Shown: piece by piece, positions 1-8,121 of the stretch
How positions within the stretch are numbered: the first letter of the stretch is position 1
How the letters are laid out: every line of letters begins with the position of its first letter
Source: an uncultured Acetatifactor sp.
GTDB lineage: Bacteria; Bacillota; Clostridia; Lachnospirales; Lachnospiraceae
DNA: 60,922 bases
Direction: 5' to 3'
Assembly: GCA_910589035.1 (NCBI GenBank)
Contig: CAJUSI010000083.1
Span: forward strand, 1-60,922
Notes under the pieces: generated by a model
The model's database searches: none
What the model saw: the letters and a program-made list of their open reading frames with translations, nothing else
Told to the model about the DNA's origin: nothing
Position numbers and translations under genes: made by a program

Positions 1-109
1 GCAGGCGAAAGCCTCTTAGCCTCTGTAAATCTTCCTGATGTTTCTGGTCTATCTGTTCCGTTACTGTCAATCTTCCCACCTGCTTTCCTTTTCGTTTTCG
101 TATCTCCAT
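1..109 (-). CDS. Rpn/PD-(D/E)XK-type nuclease, N-terminal part, cut by window edge
   Basis: An open frame of 36 codons runs from an ATG at 109-107 off the left edge of the window. An AGGAGG ribosome binding site lies 11 bases upstream. The peptide starts MEIRKRKGKQ and ends QRLRGFRL at the edge. That lysine-rich start followed by an RLRGFRL-type motif recalls the N-termini of the recombination-promoting nuclease (Rpn) or PD-(D/E)XK 'transposase' family common in Lachnospiraceae. In that family the motif precedes a conserved acidic segment that would lie outside this window. Family assignment is from memory on a short stretch, so it is tentative; a real gene start here is more secure than its function. 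Confidence 0.45.
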   Translation of the reverse strand, partial: MEIRKRKGKQVGRLTVTEQIDQKHQEDLQRLRGFRL

Positions 110-225
110 ACTACCATAAACCTCCTGATTTTACAAGCCGGTAGCAGGTGCATCAGCGCCGCGCAGCAGGCGGAAAGTTCATTCTCCACCCCTGTCCCGG
201 TGTTTGGGGGCATACTGCACTCCGA

Positions 226-283
226 AAAAGAGCCGGTTCGTCCTCTTCCCGCATAATGCGAAGGGGATGAACCGGCTCTTCCT
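226..283 (-). terminator. Rho-independent terminator after the GNAT gene
   Basis: GAGCCGGTTC and GAACCGGCTC form a long stem. On the minus strand the stem is followed by TTTTT, just past the acetyltransferase stop codon. The stem extends further with one G-U type pair. Confidence 0.85.
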
Positions 284-288
284 TCTGT

Positions 289-753
289 TTAAAGCACCTT
301 AACGGCATAAAAGCCATAGATTGGTTTCCCGACAAATTCGCTGATCACGCTTTCTCCGCGCATGACTGCAGGACATACGCCATATCCCAGTGCATACCAC
401 ATGGGGATTGCTTCGGATTTGTCATCCGAACTCCAGGCTCTTAACTGACGATATCCATACGACCTTGCCCACTCCTCTGTCATGGCAAGCAATCTGGAAG
501 CAATGCCCTTTCTCCTATAGTCTTCATCCACTTCCAGATCGTCAATATATGCATCACAATGCATGTTTAATGGTTGGGGTAGCTGCAAAGGGAAAGTGGA
601 AATAAAGCCAACCGGCACTCCATCAGCCAACGCTGCCAGAGAATAGCACCCCTCGCCGTAATGCAGACAGCCGCATTCTATTACCCAGCGGCCCCAGATC
701 GCAACAATCTGTTCTTCAATGTCTATATCAATTTCCTTGTAAACAATGTCCAA
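289..753 (-). CDS. GNAT family N-acetyltransferase
   Basis: A 154-residue cytoplasmic protein with a GNAT fold. The central part reads DDLEVDEDYRRKGIASRLL (about residues 70-89), which is the acetyl-CoA pyrophosphate-binding loop (R/Q-x-x-G-x-G/A type, here RRKGIA). It is followed by the family's MWYALGYG-type C-terminal motif. The start is a TTG at 753, chosen because a GGAGG lies seven bases upstream and no better ATG is in frame. The acceptor substrate cannot be told from sequence. The gene stands alone, with a terminator directly downstream. Confidence 0.85.
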   Translation of the reverse strand: MDIVYKEIDIDIEEQIVAIWGRWVIECGCLHYGEGCYSLAALADGVPVGFISTFPLQLPQPLNMHCDAYIDDLEVDEDYRRKGIASRLLAMTEEWARSYGYRQLRAWSSDDKSEAIPMWYALGYGVCPAVMRGESVISEFVGKPIYGFYAVKVL

Positions 754-778
754 AATAAGTCCTCCGTCTATCAGGTCA

Positions 779-812
779 GGAGGGCTAAAGTATAGTCACC
801 CTCCCGTTTTTT
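779..812 (+). terminator. Short terminator-like hairpin in the gap before the reductase
   Basis: A six-base-pair stem, GGAGGG with CCCTCC, is followed by CG and six T on the plus strand. No plus-strand gene lies upstream in the window, so its role is unclear. The rest of the 754-1005 gap holds only an inverted-repeat element. Confidence 0.35.
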
Positions 813-883
813 GTTCTGGCTGTCAATGTTATATTATGCTTCATGTCACTCACTCCTCTCTCTCGTTTTTTATCATAATCCTA

Positions 884-972
884 AGGAGCTGTACAGAAAT
901 ATCCTATCCGTTTCCATTCGCTCAAAGCACTGGAAGTCCTGCAAAAGGGTAAGTTATTTTGTAACAGCTCCT
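884..972. repeat. 89-bp sequence with terminal inverted repeats (MITE-like)
   Basis: The ends match as an inverted repeat: AGGAGCTGTACAGAAATA at the left and, read on the other strand, AGGAGCTGTTACAAAATAA at the right. About 17 of 19 positions agree with one gap. The interior has no coding capacity. Short size plus terminal inverted repeats fits a miniature transposable element or a degenerate insertion-sequence remnant. No clear target duplication was identified. Confidence 0.45.
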
Positions 973-1005
973 GAGGTGGTACGATCAATTTCAATAGCCG
1001 CGGCA

Positions 1006-3630
1006 TCAGCAGGTAGCGCCGCCCTTCACCTTCTTCTCCAGCACCGCGGATTTGTCAATCTCGGCGTGGAGGAGCTTATCCTGCACATAGTCAAATCCCA
1101 GACGGTTCACCGTATCCGCAAAACGCTCGCCGGTAATGCCCTCGTCCCGGAAGAACAGGATGGCCCGCTCTATGGTGTCCAGAACCTCTTCCTCGCTGGT
1201 GAAAATCTTGTCCAGGGGACGTCCGTTGGCGATTTTCTTACCCCATCTGCCTCCGATGTAGATTTTGCAGCCGTCCATGTATTCCTCGGTGACGCCGAAG
1301 GGACATTTGGCTTTGCAGCGCCCGCAGCCGTTGCAGGCATCCGTATCCACTTTGAGGCACCCATCCTCTACTTTTGCCACCTTGATAGGGCAGGAGGTCT
1401 CCACCTGGCATTTCTTGCAGCCCTTGCACTTGGAATAATCAAACATGGGCACTCTCTGGCCGATAATCCCCAGGTCGTTTAAGTCGGGCTTCACGCAGTT
1501 GTTGGGGCAGCCGCCCACGGCGATCTTGAACTTATGGGGCAGGGTCACGCTGTGGTAGCCTTCGTAAAACCGTTCATGAATCTTCTCGCTTAAGTCAAAG
1601 GTGTCGATGAGCCCGTACTGGCAGGTGGTACCCTTGCAGGAAACCACGGGGCGCACCAGGGAGCCGGTGCCGCCGGTCTCCAGGCCCCGTTCCGCCAGGA
1701 AGGCGATGAGGGGATCGATGTTGGCGTAGGGAACGCCCTGGATCTCCATGGTCAGGCGGGTGGTCATAGTGATCTCTCCGCTGCCGAAGCGTTCCGCTCC
1801 TTCCGCGATGGCGCGGTGTTCGTCGGCGGTGATCTTGCCGTTCCTGGTGATCACGCGGACATTGAACACGTCGCCGTAGCGCTTATCCTGGAGACAGCCC
1901 AGGCCCTTCACACGCTTGATTTCTTCCGGGGGAAGCTTTCCTCCCGCAGGAAGGGCTCTCTTGATCACATTGAACGTTGCGCCGCCTTCCAGCACGCGAG
2001 TATTCGTAAATCCTAACGCTTTCAGCTTGTTCTGGGTGAGGTAACCCCTCTTGCCCTTGGCGCAGACCAGCAGGAGCTTTTCGTCTTTGCCGTATTTTGC
2101 TGCAAATTCCCCGGGTTTTGTCAGGTCAAACCACTCTCCGCCGGGCAGAGCGGGAGCCGGATGGGCGTCGATGAGCCTGTAGCCTGCCGCCGCGCCAGCC
2201 GCATATTCCGCCGGGGTAAAGGACTCCAGCCTGCCGGTCATCTTGTTCACCAGCACGCCGCAAGCCGCTGCGATAGGATGGATTGCCGTGGAAAAAGGAG
2301 GCGCGTAGGCAAAATCAAGGGTGAGGAAATCCTCCGCCCTGGCTCCGAAGGAAATCCCGGTGACGGCAATGTCCGCCATTTTGTCCACCGCTCCGGCTCC
2401 GATGACCTGCAGCCCCAGAAGCTTATGGCTTTCCGCATCCGCAATCAACTTGGTGATGAACATATCCGCGCCCGGATAGTAATGGGCCTTGTCGTCGGTG
2501 ATGGCCAGGGCGGAAATGACCTGGCAGCCCGCCGCTTTGGCCTGCTCTTCGGTAAGGCCTGTACGGGCCGCATTCAAGTCCGAAGACAGCTTCACCACGC
2601 CCGTTCCCATACAGCCGGGATAGGCCATTTCGTCGCCGCTTAAGGAAAGGGCCAGGGCACGGCCTGCGATGTTGGCGGTGGAGCCCATGGCGGACCACTG
2701 GCGCTTTCCCGTAATGCGGTTCTTCACCAGGGCGCAGTCGCCCACCGCGTAGATATCCGGCAGATTGGTGGCCTGGTATTCGTCGGTGAGGATGCATCCC
2801 CTGTCCATCTCCAGCCCGGTGTCCGCCAGGAATTTCGTGGCGGGGCGGATACCTGCCGCCAGAATTACCATATCGGCGGGCAGGGTGCCGGTGCCGGTCT
2901 GTACGCCGGTGACTTTCTCCGTGCCTGCGATAGACTGCAGGGGCGTGCCGAGAAGGATGCGTATGCCCTTCGCCTGGAGCCTGCGCCTGATATAATCCGC
3001 CATGTCAGCGTCGAAGATATTTGGCATCAGCTGGGGAGCCATGTCCATCACGGTGACGGCAAGGCCCTTCGCCATCAGGTTCTCCGCCACTTCCAGGCCG
3101 ATGAAGCCTCCCCCTACCACTACGGCACGCTTACAGTTTTGCTCCTCCGCGTACTTCCTGCAGCCGATGGCGTCCTGGGGCATGCGCACGGTGAATACGC
3201 CGGGAAGCTTTGTGCCTTCCACCGGAGGGACGGAGCTTTCTGCTCCTACAGCGATGACGAGTTTGTCATAGCTAACGATCTCTGTTGAGAGCTCCTGTGT
3301 TCCGGCGGCATTGGTTCCCGATCCCTCATTCTGCCCTTCTGCGCCTCCCCGCCTCACGGAAATGGTCTTCGCGGCAGGATTAACCGCCACCACCTCGCTC
3401 AGGGTATGAACCGTGGTTCCCGTGAGCCCCATGAATTTGGCCGGAGTGTTCACAATCAGCTCCCCTTCCGTTTCGATGGCTCCCCCGATGTAGTAGGGAA
3501 GTCCGCATCCTGCGTAGGAGATGTCCTTTCCCCTGGTATAAATGACGATCTCGTCATTGGGGTTTTCCCTTTTCAGCTTCGCAGCCACCTTCGTTCCGCC
3601 GGCCACGCCGCCGATGATAACAATTTTCAT
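1006..3630 (-). CDS. FAD-dependent CoA-disulfide-reductase-like / rhodanese / sirohaem reductase / ferredoxin fusion
   Basis: An 874-residue multidomain redox enzyme. Residues 1-450 are a pyridine nucleotide-disulfide oxidoreductase of the CoA-disulfide reductase type: a GGVAGG dinucleotide motif at residue 7 and the single redox cysteine at residue 42 in YAGCGLPYY. A rhodanese domain follows with active-site loop VCAKGKRG. Next is a nitrite/sulfite reductase half-domain with a CKGTTC...GGCPNNC cluster that would hold 4Fe-4S and sirohaem. The C-terminus has two 4Fe-4S ferredoxin motifs (CKGCKKC...C and CNGCGRC...CPFG). The domain order suggests electrons pass from NAD(P)H through FAD and iron-sulfur centres to a sulfur oxyanion, polysulfide or nitrite. 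The substrate is inference. The start at 3630 follows GGAGGAAACTTGT; an upstream in-frame ATG at 3717 lacks a site. Confidence 0.85.
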   Translation of the reverse strand: MKIVIIGGVAGGTKVAAKLKRENPNDEIVIYTRGKDISYAGCGLPYYIGGAIETEGELIVNTPAKFMGLTGTTVHTLSEVVAVNPAAKTISVRRGGAEGQNEGSGTNAAGTQELSTEIVSYDKLVIAVGAESSVPPVEGTKLPGVFTVRMPQDAIGCRKYAEEQNCKRAVVVGGGFIGLEVAENLMAKGLAVTVMDMAPQLMPNIFDADMADYIRRRLQAKGIRILLGTPLQSIAGTEKVTGVQTGTGTLPADMVILAAGIRPATKFLADTGLEMDRGCILTDEYQATNLPDIYAVGDCALVKNRITGKRQWSAMGSTANIAGRALALSLSGDEMAYPGCMGTGVVKLSSDLNAARTGLTEEQAKAAGCQVISALAITDDKAHYYPGADMFITKLIADAESHKLLGLQVIGAGAVDKMADIAVTGISFGARAEDFLTLDFAYAPPFSTAIHPIAAACGVLVNKMTGRLESFTPAEYAAGAAAGYRLIDAHPAPALPGGEWFDLTKPGEFAAKYGKDEKLLLVCAKGKRGYLTQNKLKALGFTNTRVLEGGATFNVIKRALPAGGKLPPEEIKRVKGLGCLQDKRYGDVFNVRVITRNGKITADEHRAIAEGAERFGSGEITMTTRLTMEIQGVPYANIDPLIAFLAERGLETGGTGSLVRPVVSCKGTTCQYGLIDTFDLSEKIHERFYEGYHSVTLPHKFKIAVGGCPNNCVKPDLNDLGIIGQRVPMFDYSKCKGCKKCQVETSCPIKVAKVEDGCLKVDTDACNGCGRCKAKCPFGVTEEYMDGCKIYIGGRWGKKIANGRPLDKIFTSEEEVLDTIERAILFFRDEGITGERFADTVNRLGFDYVQDKLLHAEIDKSAVLEKKVKGGATC

Positions 3631-3780
3631 ACAAGTTTCCTCCTTCACTTTATGGTCATGGCATCTTTTTGTTTTAGAAATTTGTGTAATCACCAAACAA
3701 ATAAGCGCATCTGTCAATCCCCTTCTTCGCAGGTTTCATTCTCTCTTTACGATTTATGAAATCATTTTCCATAATTACCT

Positions 3781-4164
3781 TCACCATTCCAGCTTCCCAG
3801 TCAAAATGCCATCCCTGTTCCTCTCCATTTTTATGGGAATATGGCTGAACGGAATCCTTTCTCCGAAATTCAGTCCGAACCGTTTCCCATCCCATTCGTC
3901 CTTCATTTTTATCTGCGGAATTCCGGATCTTCCGTGCCTGGCGGCAGGCATGGTTTCAGGATGGGCAAATTCCACTCTTTCATATGTGGTATACATCACT
4001 GTCTCGAAAATGTCCATTTCAAGCATACCGGCAAGGGCCTGGGCCACCAGATAACTGGCCCGGAATTTGCCCTTAATCTCTTTCCACTTCTCTTCTCCCA
4101 CACTGCCCTTCATCTCAATCAGATGCAGTTTCCACCGGTCCCTCTGTTTTCTTTCGAAAATCAT
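3781..4164 (-). CDS. C-terminal piece of AAA-ATPase partner, possible PD-(D/E)XK-like nuclease domain
   Basis: A 127-residue protein of unknown function. The ATG at 4164 overlaps the TGA of the upstream small gene (ATGA), though a GTG at 4173 is also possible. Reading this frame further upstream gives KSLYKRVDHMIFER, followed inside the frame by LHLIEMKGSV. A conserved-looking Asp and then Glu-x-Lys about 20 residues later resembles the D...(D/E)xK core of PD-(D/E)XK nucleases. A helix-rich segment (FRASYLVAQALAGML) follows. Because the key Asp lies upstream of either start, this piece and the preceding 68-residue gene were probably once one protein of about 195 residues. It ends the unit headed by the AAA ATPase. 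The nuclease call is inference. Confidence 0.6.
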   Translation of the reverse strand: MIFERKQRDRWKLHLIEMKGSVGEEKWKEIKGKFRASYLVAQALAGMLEMDIFETVMYTTYERVEFAHPETMPAARHGRSGIPQIKMKDEWDGKRFGLNFGERIPFSHIPIKMERNRDGILTGKLEW

Positions 4165-4367
4165 ATGATCCACTCTCTTATACAGGGATTTTGCTTTTCC
4201 TTATCCACATTTGCGATGCACAGATTTTCTTCGGATGCCAGATGCACCTGCAGTTCGCTTTTTCCGCTTTCTTCTGTTTCTTCCAAAAGGATTTTCCGGC
4301 CTTCCTGCACTATAAAATCCGATACCATCAAATCCTTTATCACGAATTCCCTTTTACTGCTCTCCAT
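4161..4367 (-). CDS. N-terminal piece of AAA-ATPase partner (frame-disrupted)
   Basis: A 68-residue acidic protein starting six bases after the ATPase stop codon, so clearly in the same unit. It begins MESSKREFVIKDLMVSDFIV and stays unremarkable up to CIANVDKEK. After that it reads NPCIREWII and stops, while the -1 frame continues as KSLYKRVDHMIFE into the next gene. One missing base in the A-rich stretch near 4180-4196 would restore a single protein. No canonical X-XXY-YYZ slippery heptamer is present at the switch, so a mutation or sequencing error is more likely than programmed frameshifting. No known family was recognised. Confidence 0.6.
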   Translation of the reverse strand: MESSKREFVIKDLMVSDFIVQEGRKILLEETEESGKSELQVHLASEENLCIANVDKEKQNPCIREWII

Positions 4368-4373
4368 AGTATC

Positions 4374-5732
4374 TTACTCCTGAATTACATATGCCTCATC
4401 CATGATCCGGTCCAACGCGTCGTTAAATGTCGGAACCGCAAAACCGTTTTCTCCGCAGCTTAATTCTTCCACTTTCGTCTTTGCTCCCGCCTCCGCTGTG
4501 AGCTGATAGACTTTCACCTGATCCGGGTGCAGTAAATCAGCTGCGCTATACCCAAGCTGCCGGCATATTTCCTCCCGGTCTTCCCTGCCGGACAGACGGA
4601 TCATATTGTTGATGTGCTGTAAAATGATATCGCTGTGGGTGGTGACATTCATCTGCACCCCGGCATTGGCCAGCTGGCACAAAACTCTTGCCATCTTCTG
4701 CTGGAGCTGTGGGTGAAGGCACATCTCCGGTTCCTCGTAAAACAGAAAATCCACTCTCTTTTTATGCTTTAAAATCAGGATCAACGGCGACAATTCCGTC
4801 ACCACCGCGGATACGGTTCTCAATGGCATTCCCGCCGTTTTGCCCTTTGGAACATACCTTACCTCCCTGTTGGGCAGGGCATTCATTTCAACGGCGCCGT
4901 CAGCCATTCCGCCTTCCAGATACCTTATCACTTCCGCGAAATCAGCGCTTCCTTTGCCGTCAAGCGCCAGGTCATTAATCACATCCAGGAACTGATTGAT
5001 CGGCCTTACAAACGGTATAAATGCCTCCTCATCCATTCCCATATTAAAAGCCGCCTCTCTGCCGGCTTTATTAATGATATCCTTTGTCAGCATAAATCCG
5101 GTCCTTGCGGCGGGAAGATAAATGCTGTTATTTGCTTTCCTGTAAATGCCGTCTCCCTCATTTATCAGCAAATCAAATATTTCCATTATCATTCTCCGGC
5201 AAAAGGAATCCTTCGGTTCTCCCGATATCTGCTCGCTCTCTGCTAAAATCAGCCCAACCCCTCTGCCTGCCATCCGGGTAAATATTACCGTCCTGCCGCC
5301 AACCATCTCCACCTCAAAAGAAAGCAATGCTTTTTCCAGCTCTGTCAGATCTATCTCCAATTTTTCAATCCCTACATCCGCACTGTTGAAAATCGCTTTC
5401 ATAAATCGATCTTTATTCCGATCTACCCTCTCCTTCAAAACAGTCTGCAGTTCATTTCCGATCTCACTGGCTTGAACAGTATTTTTGCCTGATTCCATGA
5501 CTTTCCTCACCTGTTCTTTGACCCAGTGTAGCAGTCTGTCTTCCGCCTCTGTCGTACATTCGTTTTCACCGACAAATAACAGTTCCAGGCCCAGATGCCG
5601 GATTCCCCACAGCAGGGACACCAGATAGCTCTTTCCACTGTTATTATCGCCCACAAAAAGGGTCAGCGGCGCCGTCTCAATTTCCGCGCTTTCTATCTTC
5701 CCGTATTCCGATACCTTCAATTTCCAACCCAT
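4374..5732 (-). CDS. OLD-like AAA family ATPase (AAA_15/AAA_21 type)
   Basis: A 452-residue ABC/SMC-class ATPase without membrane segments. Walker A is GDNNSGKS at residues 28-35, directly after the IETAPLTLFVG strand typical of OLD-like ATPases. YLPAARTGF lies mid-protein. The C-terminal half has Walker B FLFYEEPEMCLHP and the switch region TTHSDI. Proteins of this type usually power nuclease partners in phage defence or DNA repair. Here the next genes encode a split partner with a D...ExK motif. The start has GGAGG nine bases upstream, and a good promoter lies at 5784-5812, so the unit is independent of the genes upstream. The defence role is inference. Confidence 0.8.
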   Translation of the reverse strand: MGWKLKVSEYGKIESAEIETAPLTLFVGDNNSGKSYLVSLLWGIRHLGLELLFVGENECTTEAEDRLLHWVKEQVRKVMESGKNTVQASEIGNELQTVLKERVDRNKDRFMKAIFNSADVGIEKLEIDLTELEKALLSFEVEMVGGRTVIFTRMAGRGVGLILAESEQISGEPKDSFCRRMIMEIFDLLINEGDGIYRKANNSIYLPAARTGFMLTKDIINKAGREAAFNMGMDEEAFIPFVRPINQFLDVINDLALDGKGSADFAEVIRYLEGGMADGAVEMNALPNREVRYVPKGKTAGMPLRTVSAVVTELSPLILILKHKKRVDFLFYEEPEMCLHPQLQQKMARVLCQLANAGVQMNVTTHSDIILQHINNMIRLSGREDREEICRQLGYSAADLLHPDQVKVYQLTAEAGAKTKVEELSCGENGFAVPTFNDALDRIMDEAYVIQE

Positions 5733-5783
5733 TTATGGCCTCCTCCATCATGCTTTATAGCTATGGATCCTGTCCTGGCTTCT

Positions 5784-5812
5784 ATTGTATCAAATATCTC
5801 CCTCTCATGCAA
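5784..5812 (-). promoter_or_regulatory. Sigma-A promoter for the AAA ATPase unit
   Basis: TTGCAT and TACAAT are spaced by 17 bases on the minus strand, about 50 bases upstream of the ATPase start and after the stop of the preceding gene. Confidence 0.7.
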
Positions 5813-5867
5813 AAGTTTTCTAAAAATTTCCGGAGGGAGTCTCTTCCGCAGAATCCCCAAAAGCCTC

Positions 5868-6296
5868 CTATTCCTTTTTCTGCTGAAATTCCCGGAGTTT
5901 CTCATTCATTCGTTTCGCGTCCATGGCGGCCTTTCTCCAGGACAGTGCCGATACGATGCCGAAGATCAGCGCGATGGTAAGCAGCATGACGGCGACACTT
6001 CCCAGATGATCTACTCTGTACCATTCGAAACAGAAACCTGCCGTCAGGACGATCCCATTGATCAGGATATAATGGGCCACGATCCGGATAGCCATTTCCC
6101 TTTTTCCGGAGACCCTGTCCAATGGATAGATCAGGCACCCCAGGGAGCAGAGAAAAGAAACACAGGGAATCTGCCAGAAAATAACCGGCTCCACTGCAGC
6201 CACAGACTCCAGCACCGTGGTAAAAAAAGCCACGGCAATTACCACACAGGCGGTAACCATAGAAAAAATCTCAAACAAATATCTTATTTTCCTCAT
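5868..6296 (-). CDS. DUF3021-like membrane protein
   Basis: A 142-residue integral membrane protein with four predicted hydrophobic segments, ending in a charged tail (AKRMNEKLREFQQKKE). It follows a LytTR regulator gene. DUF3021 proteins typically sit beside LytTR regulators and are thought to modulate them at the membrane, though the mechanism is not established. The start at 6296 was chosen over in-frame ATGs at 6311 and 6332 because GAGGGA lies eight bases before it. It lies 92 bases downstream of the LytTR gene and probably shares its transcript. Confidence 0.75.
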   Translation of the reverse strand: MRKIRYLFEIFSMVTACVVIAVAFFTTVLESVAAVEPVIFWQIPCVSFLCSLGCLIYPLDRVSGKREMAIRIVAHYILINGIVLTAGFCFEWYRVDHLGSVAVMLLTIALIFGIVSALSWRKAAMDAKRMNEKLREFQQKKE

Positions 6297-6388
6297 AACC
6301 GTTTCCCTCATATTCACAATTTCGCAACGCATACATCTTTTGCACTTTATGCGTCTTGTTTGCGGTGTTTTCTATCCCTCAGGACATT

Positions 6389-6826
6389 TCACATCCTCAG
6401 CTTCTCCTTCAATAAAGGCACATACTGCCTGGAAATAATCAGCTTCTCGCCGTTCTTCATCGTCACCTCGAAACGCCCGTTAAACGCAGGACTCAGACTC
6501 TCCACCTTTGCCAGATTCATGATGACGGACTTTGAAGCCCTGAAAAAGTCAGTGCCGTAAAACCGTTCCTCCAGCTCATAAAGCTTCAGCTTCGTCTCGT
6601 AAACCTCTTTTTCCAGACAGGCGAACACCCTGTTGTCAACGGATTCAAAATAGTATACCGATGAAGGCAGTATCTGAAATATCTTCTCATCCTTTGACAC
6701 GGTCAGCTTCTCCCTGCCTGATTTCAGGGCGTATATCAGCTTCAGCAGCTGTTCGTCCATGCCCCTGCAGCGGATGATGATCTCCTCTTCCGCCCCTTCC
6801 GGCAGATCCTGTATCGTTATTTTCAT
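6389..6826 (-). CDS. LytTR-type transcriptional regulator
   Basis: A 145-residue DNA-binding protein without a receiver domain. The C-terminal two thirds match the LytTR fold: the VYYFESVDNRVFACLE strand region, YELEERF, FFRASKSVIMNL, and a final FEVTMKNGEKLIISRQYV. The N-terminal 40 residues (EEEIIIRCRGMDEQ) are the usual short cap of this LytTR/DUF3021 subfamily. It lies downstream of an ABC exporter pair and upstream of DUF3021, so it may control that exporter or the unit itself. The ribosome binding site is weak. Confidence 0.85.
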   Translation of the reverse strand: MKITIQDLPEGAEEEIIIRCRGMDEQLLKLIYALKSGREKLTVSKDEKIFQILPSSVYYFESVDNRVFACLEKEVYETKLKLYELEERFYGTDFFRASKSVIMNLAKVESLSPAFNGRFEVTMKNGEKLIISRQYVPLLKEKLRM

Positions 6827-6967
6827 CTCAGGAAGTATCCGTACATTACAGGGACGCGAAACAGCTCCTGTAATGCGCAGACACTTCCTTACCTCCCTCC
6901 CCGGCAGCCTTCCCCGATTCCTGCATATTTCCTAACCCGGACAAGCCGATACCCAATCTTGTCATTA

Positions 6968-7897
6968 TTATTTCAGTTTCCTGCGCCTGCTCAATACCCA
7001 TGCAGCCCCAATCGCCATTATAGCATAAAAAAGCAGTAAGAGCACCTGTTCCCCCACAGAAATCGTATGATATCCTTCGGATATCGCATGCTTCCCTGCG
7101 GATACGGTAATTCCCATAGCCTCCCGAAACACATCCCCCGCCATTTCCGGCAGTCCCAGGAAGGTCTCCGCGACAGCCTCCTCCGTACAGACCTTCCGCA
7201 TCATGGCGGCTCCATGCAGCACAGGGAGACATTTCAGCACCGACTGCACCTGTTCCGATAAGGCATCCATGGGCAGGTAAATGCCTCCCGCAAATCCTAC
7301 CAGCGTGCCGATTATGGTAAGCAGGCCGCTCCAGGCGCTGCTGTTATGTACAAACAGGGCCAGCAGATAAGCGATGGCGGAAAAGACAAAGGTATTCAGC
7401 CCAGTCATCCCCGTAAGCTTCAGCAGGGTGCCCGCCCCCAGAATCCCATATCCCTGCACCGCAAAATAAATCTCCCCGGCCGCCAGGGTCAGCAGGCACA
7501 TTCCCGTCCCCACCAGCCAGGCCGCCAGAATATATCCCAGGGACAGCTTCAGCCTGCTCACCGGCGTGACATAGAATGCCATCAGCCTCTTCTCCGTCTC
7601 ATCCTGCACCATGGCACCGGTCACGGTCAGGGTCACAGTCACGGCGTTTACCACCAGAATACCCGCCAGTGTCCAGAGCTGTATCAGATACGCCGCGTTT
7701 CTTTCATCCGCCGCGGCGTCCCGCTCCCCGCCGTATTCCGAAAGCATGTGCACCAGGCTCTGGCTGTTCATCCTCCCCAGAAATATCACCATCAGTGCCA
7801 GCACGATCAGCATGGACAGCAGTGAAAAGAACACTGCCGAACGCTCTCTCAGAAATATCAGGCTGTTTCTTTTTACCATATAAAATATCTCACCCAT
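6968..7897 (-). CDS. ABC-2 type transporter permease
   Basis: A 309-residue inner-membrane protein with about six hydrophobic segments. One N-terminal segment (SAVFFSLLSMLIVLALMVI) is followed by a long extracytoplasmic loop and a cluster of five segments, the ABC-2 permease pattern. It pairs with the DrrA-like ATPase gene 225 bases upstream. Together they would make an exporter for a drug, peptide or lipid, with unknown substrate. Loop residues are unremarkable and the length is normal for the family. Confidence 0.85.
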   Translation of the reverse strand: MGEIFYMVKRNSLIFLRERSAVFFSLLSMLIVLALMVIFLGRMNSQSLVHMLSEYGGERDAAADERNAAYLIQLWTLAGILVVNAVTVTLTVTGAMVQDETEKRLMAFYVTPVSRLKLSLGYILAAWLVGTGMCLLTLAAGEIYFAVQGYGILGAGTLLKLTGMTGLNTFVFSAIAYLLALFVHNSSAWSGLLTIIGTLVGFAGGIYLPMDALSEQVQSVLKCLPVLHGAAMMRKVCTEEAVAETFLGLPEMAGDVFREAMGITVSAGKHAISEGYHTISVGEQVLLLLFYAIMAIGAAWVLSRRRKLK

Positions 7898-8121
7898 CGT
7901 CTCTCTCCATTCCCCGGGCTTTCCCTGCCCGTCATCCTATTTAATTTTCCGCCGAAGAATGTGTTTTCTATCAATAATCTTCCCCGGTACAAGCACCCAT
8001 ACGCCACAAGGATGTCTACCCCCTGCCTCGCAGGATCAAGGGGTGTGCTCCTATTTTGCTCTTTGCTGCGCCTGATTCTGATTTGCGCGATGCAGGCATC
8101 GGTGTATCTGCCCTCCGTAAT

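Noticed and set aside
2161..2643. 160-codon frame on the plus strand inside the reductase gene
   Set aside because: It lies fully antisense to a protein with complete redox motifs and has no site of its own.
4155..4200. Programmed -1 frameshift in the ATPase partner
   Set aside because: No X-XXY-YYZ slippery heptamer or clear downstream structure is present, so mutation is the simpler reading.
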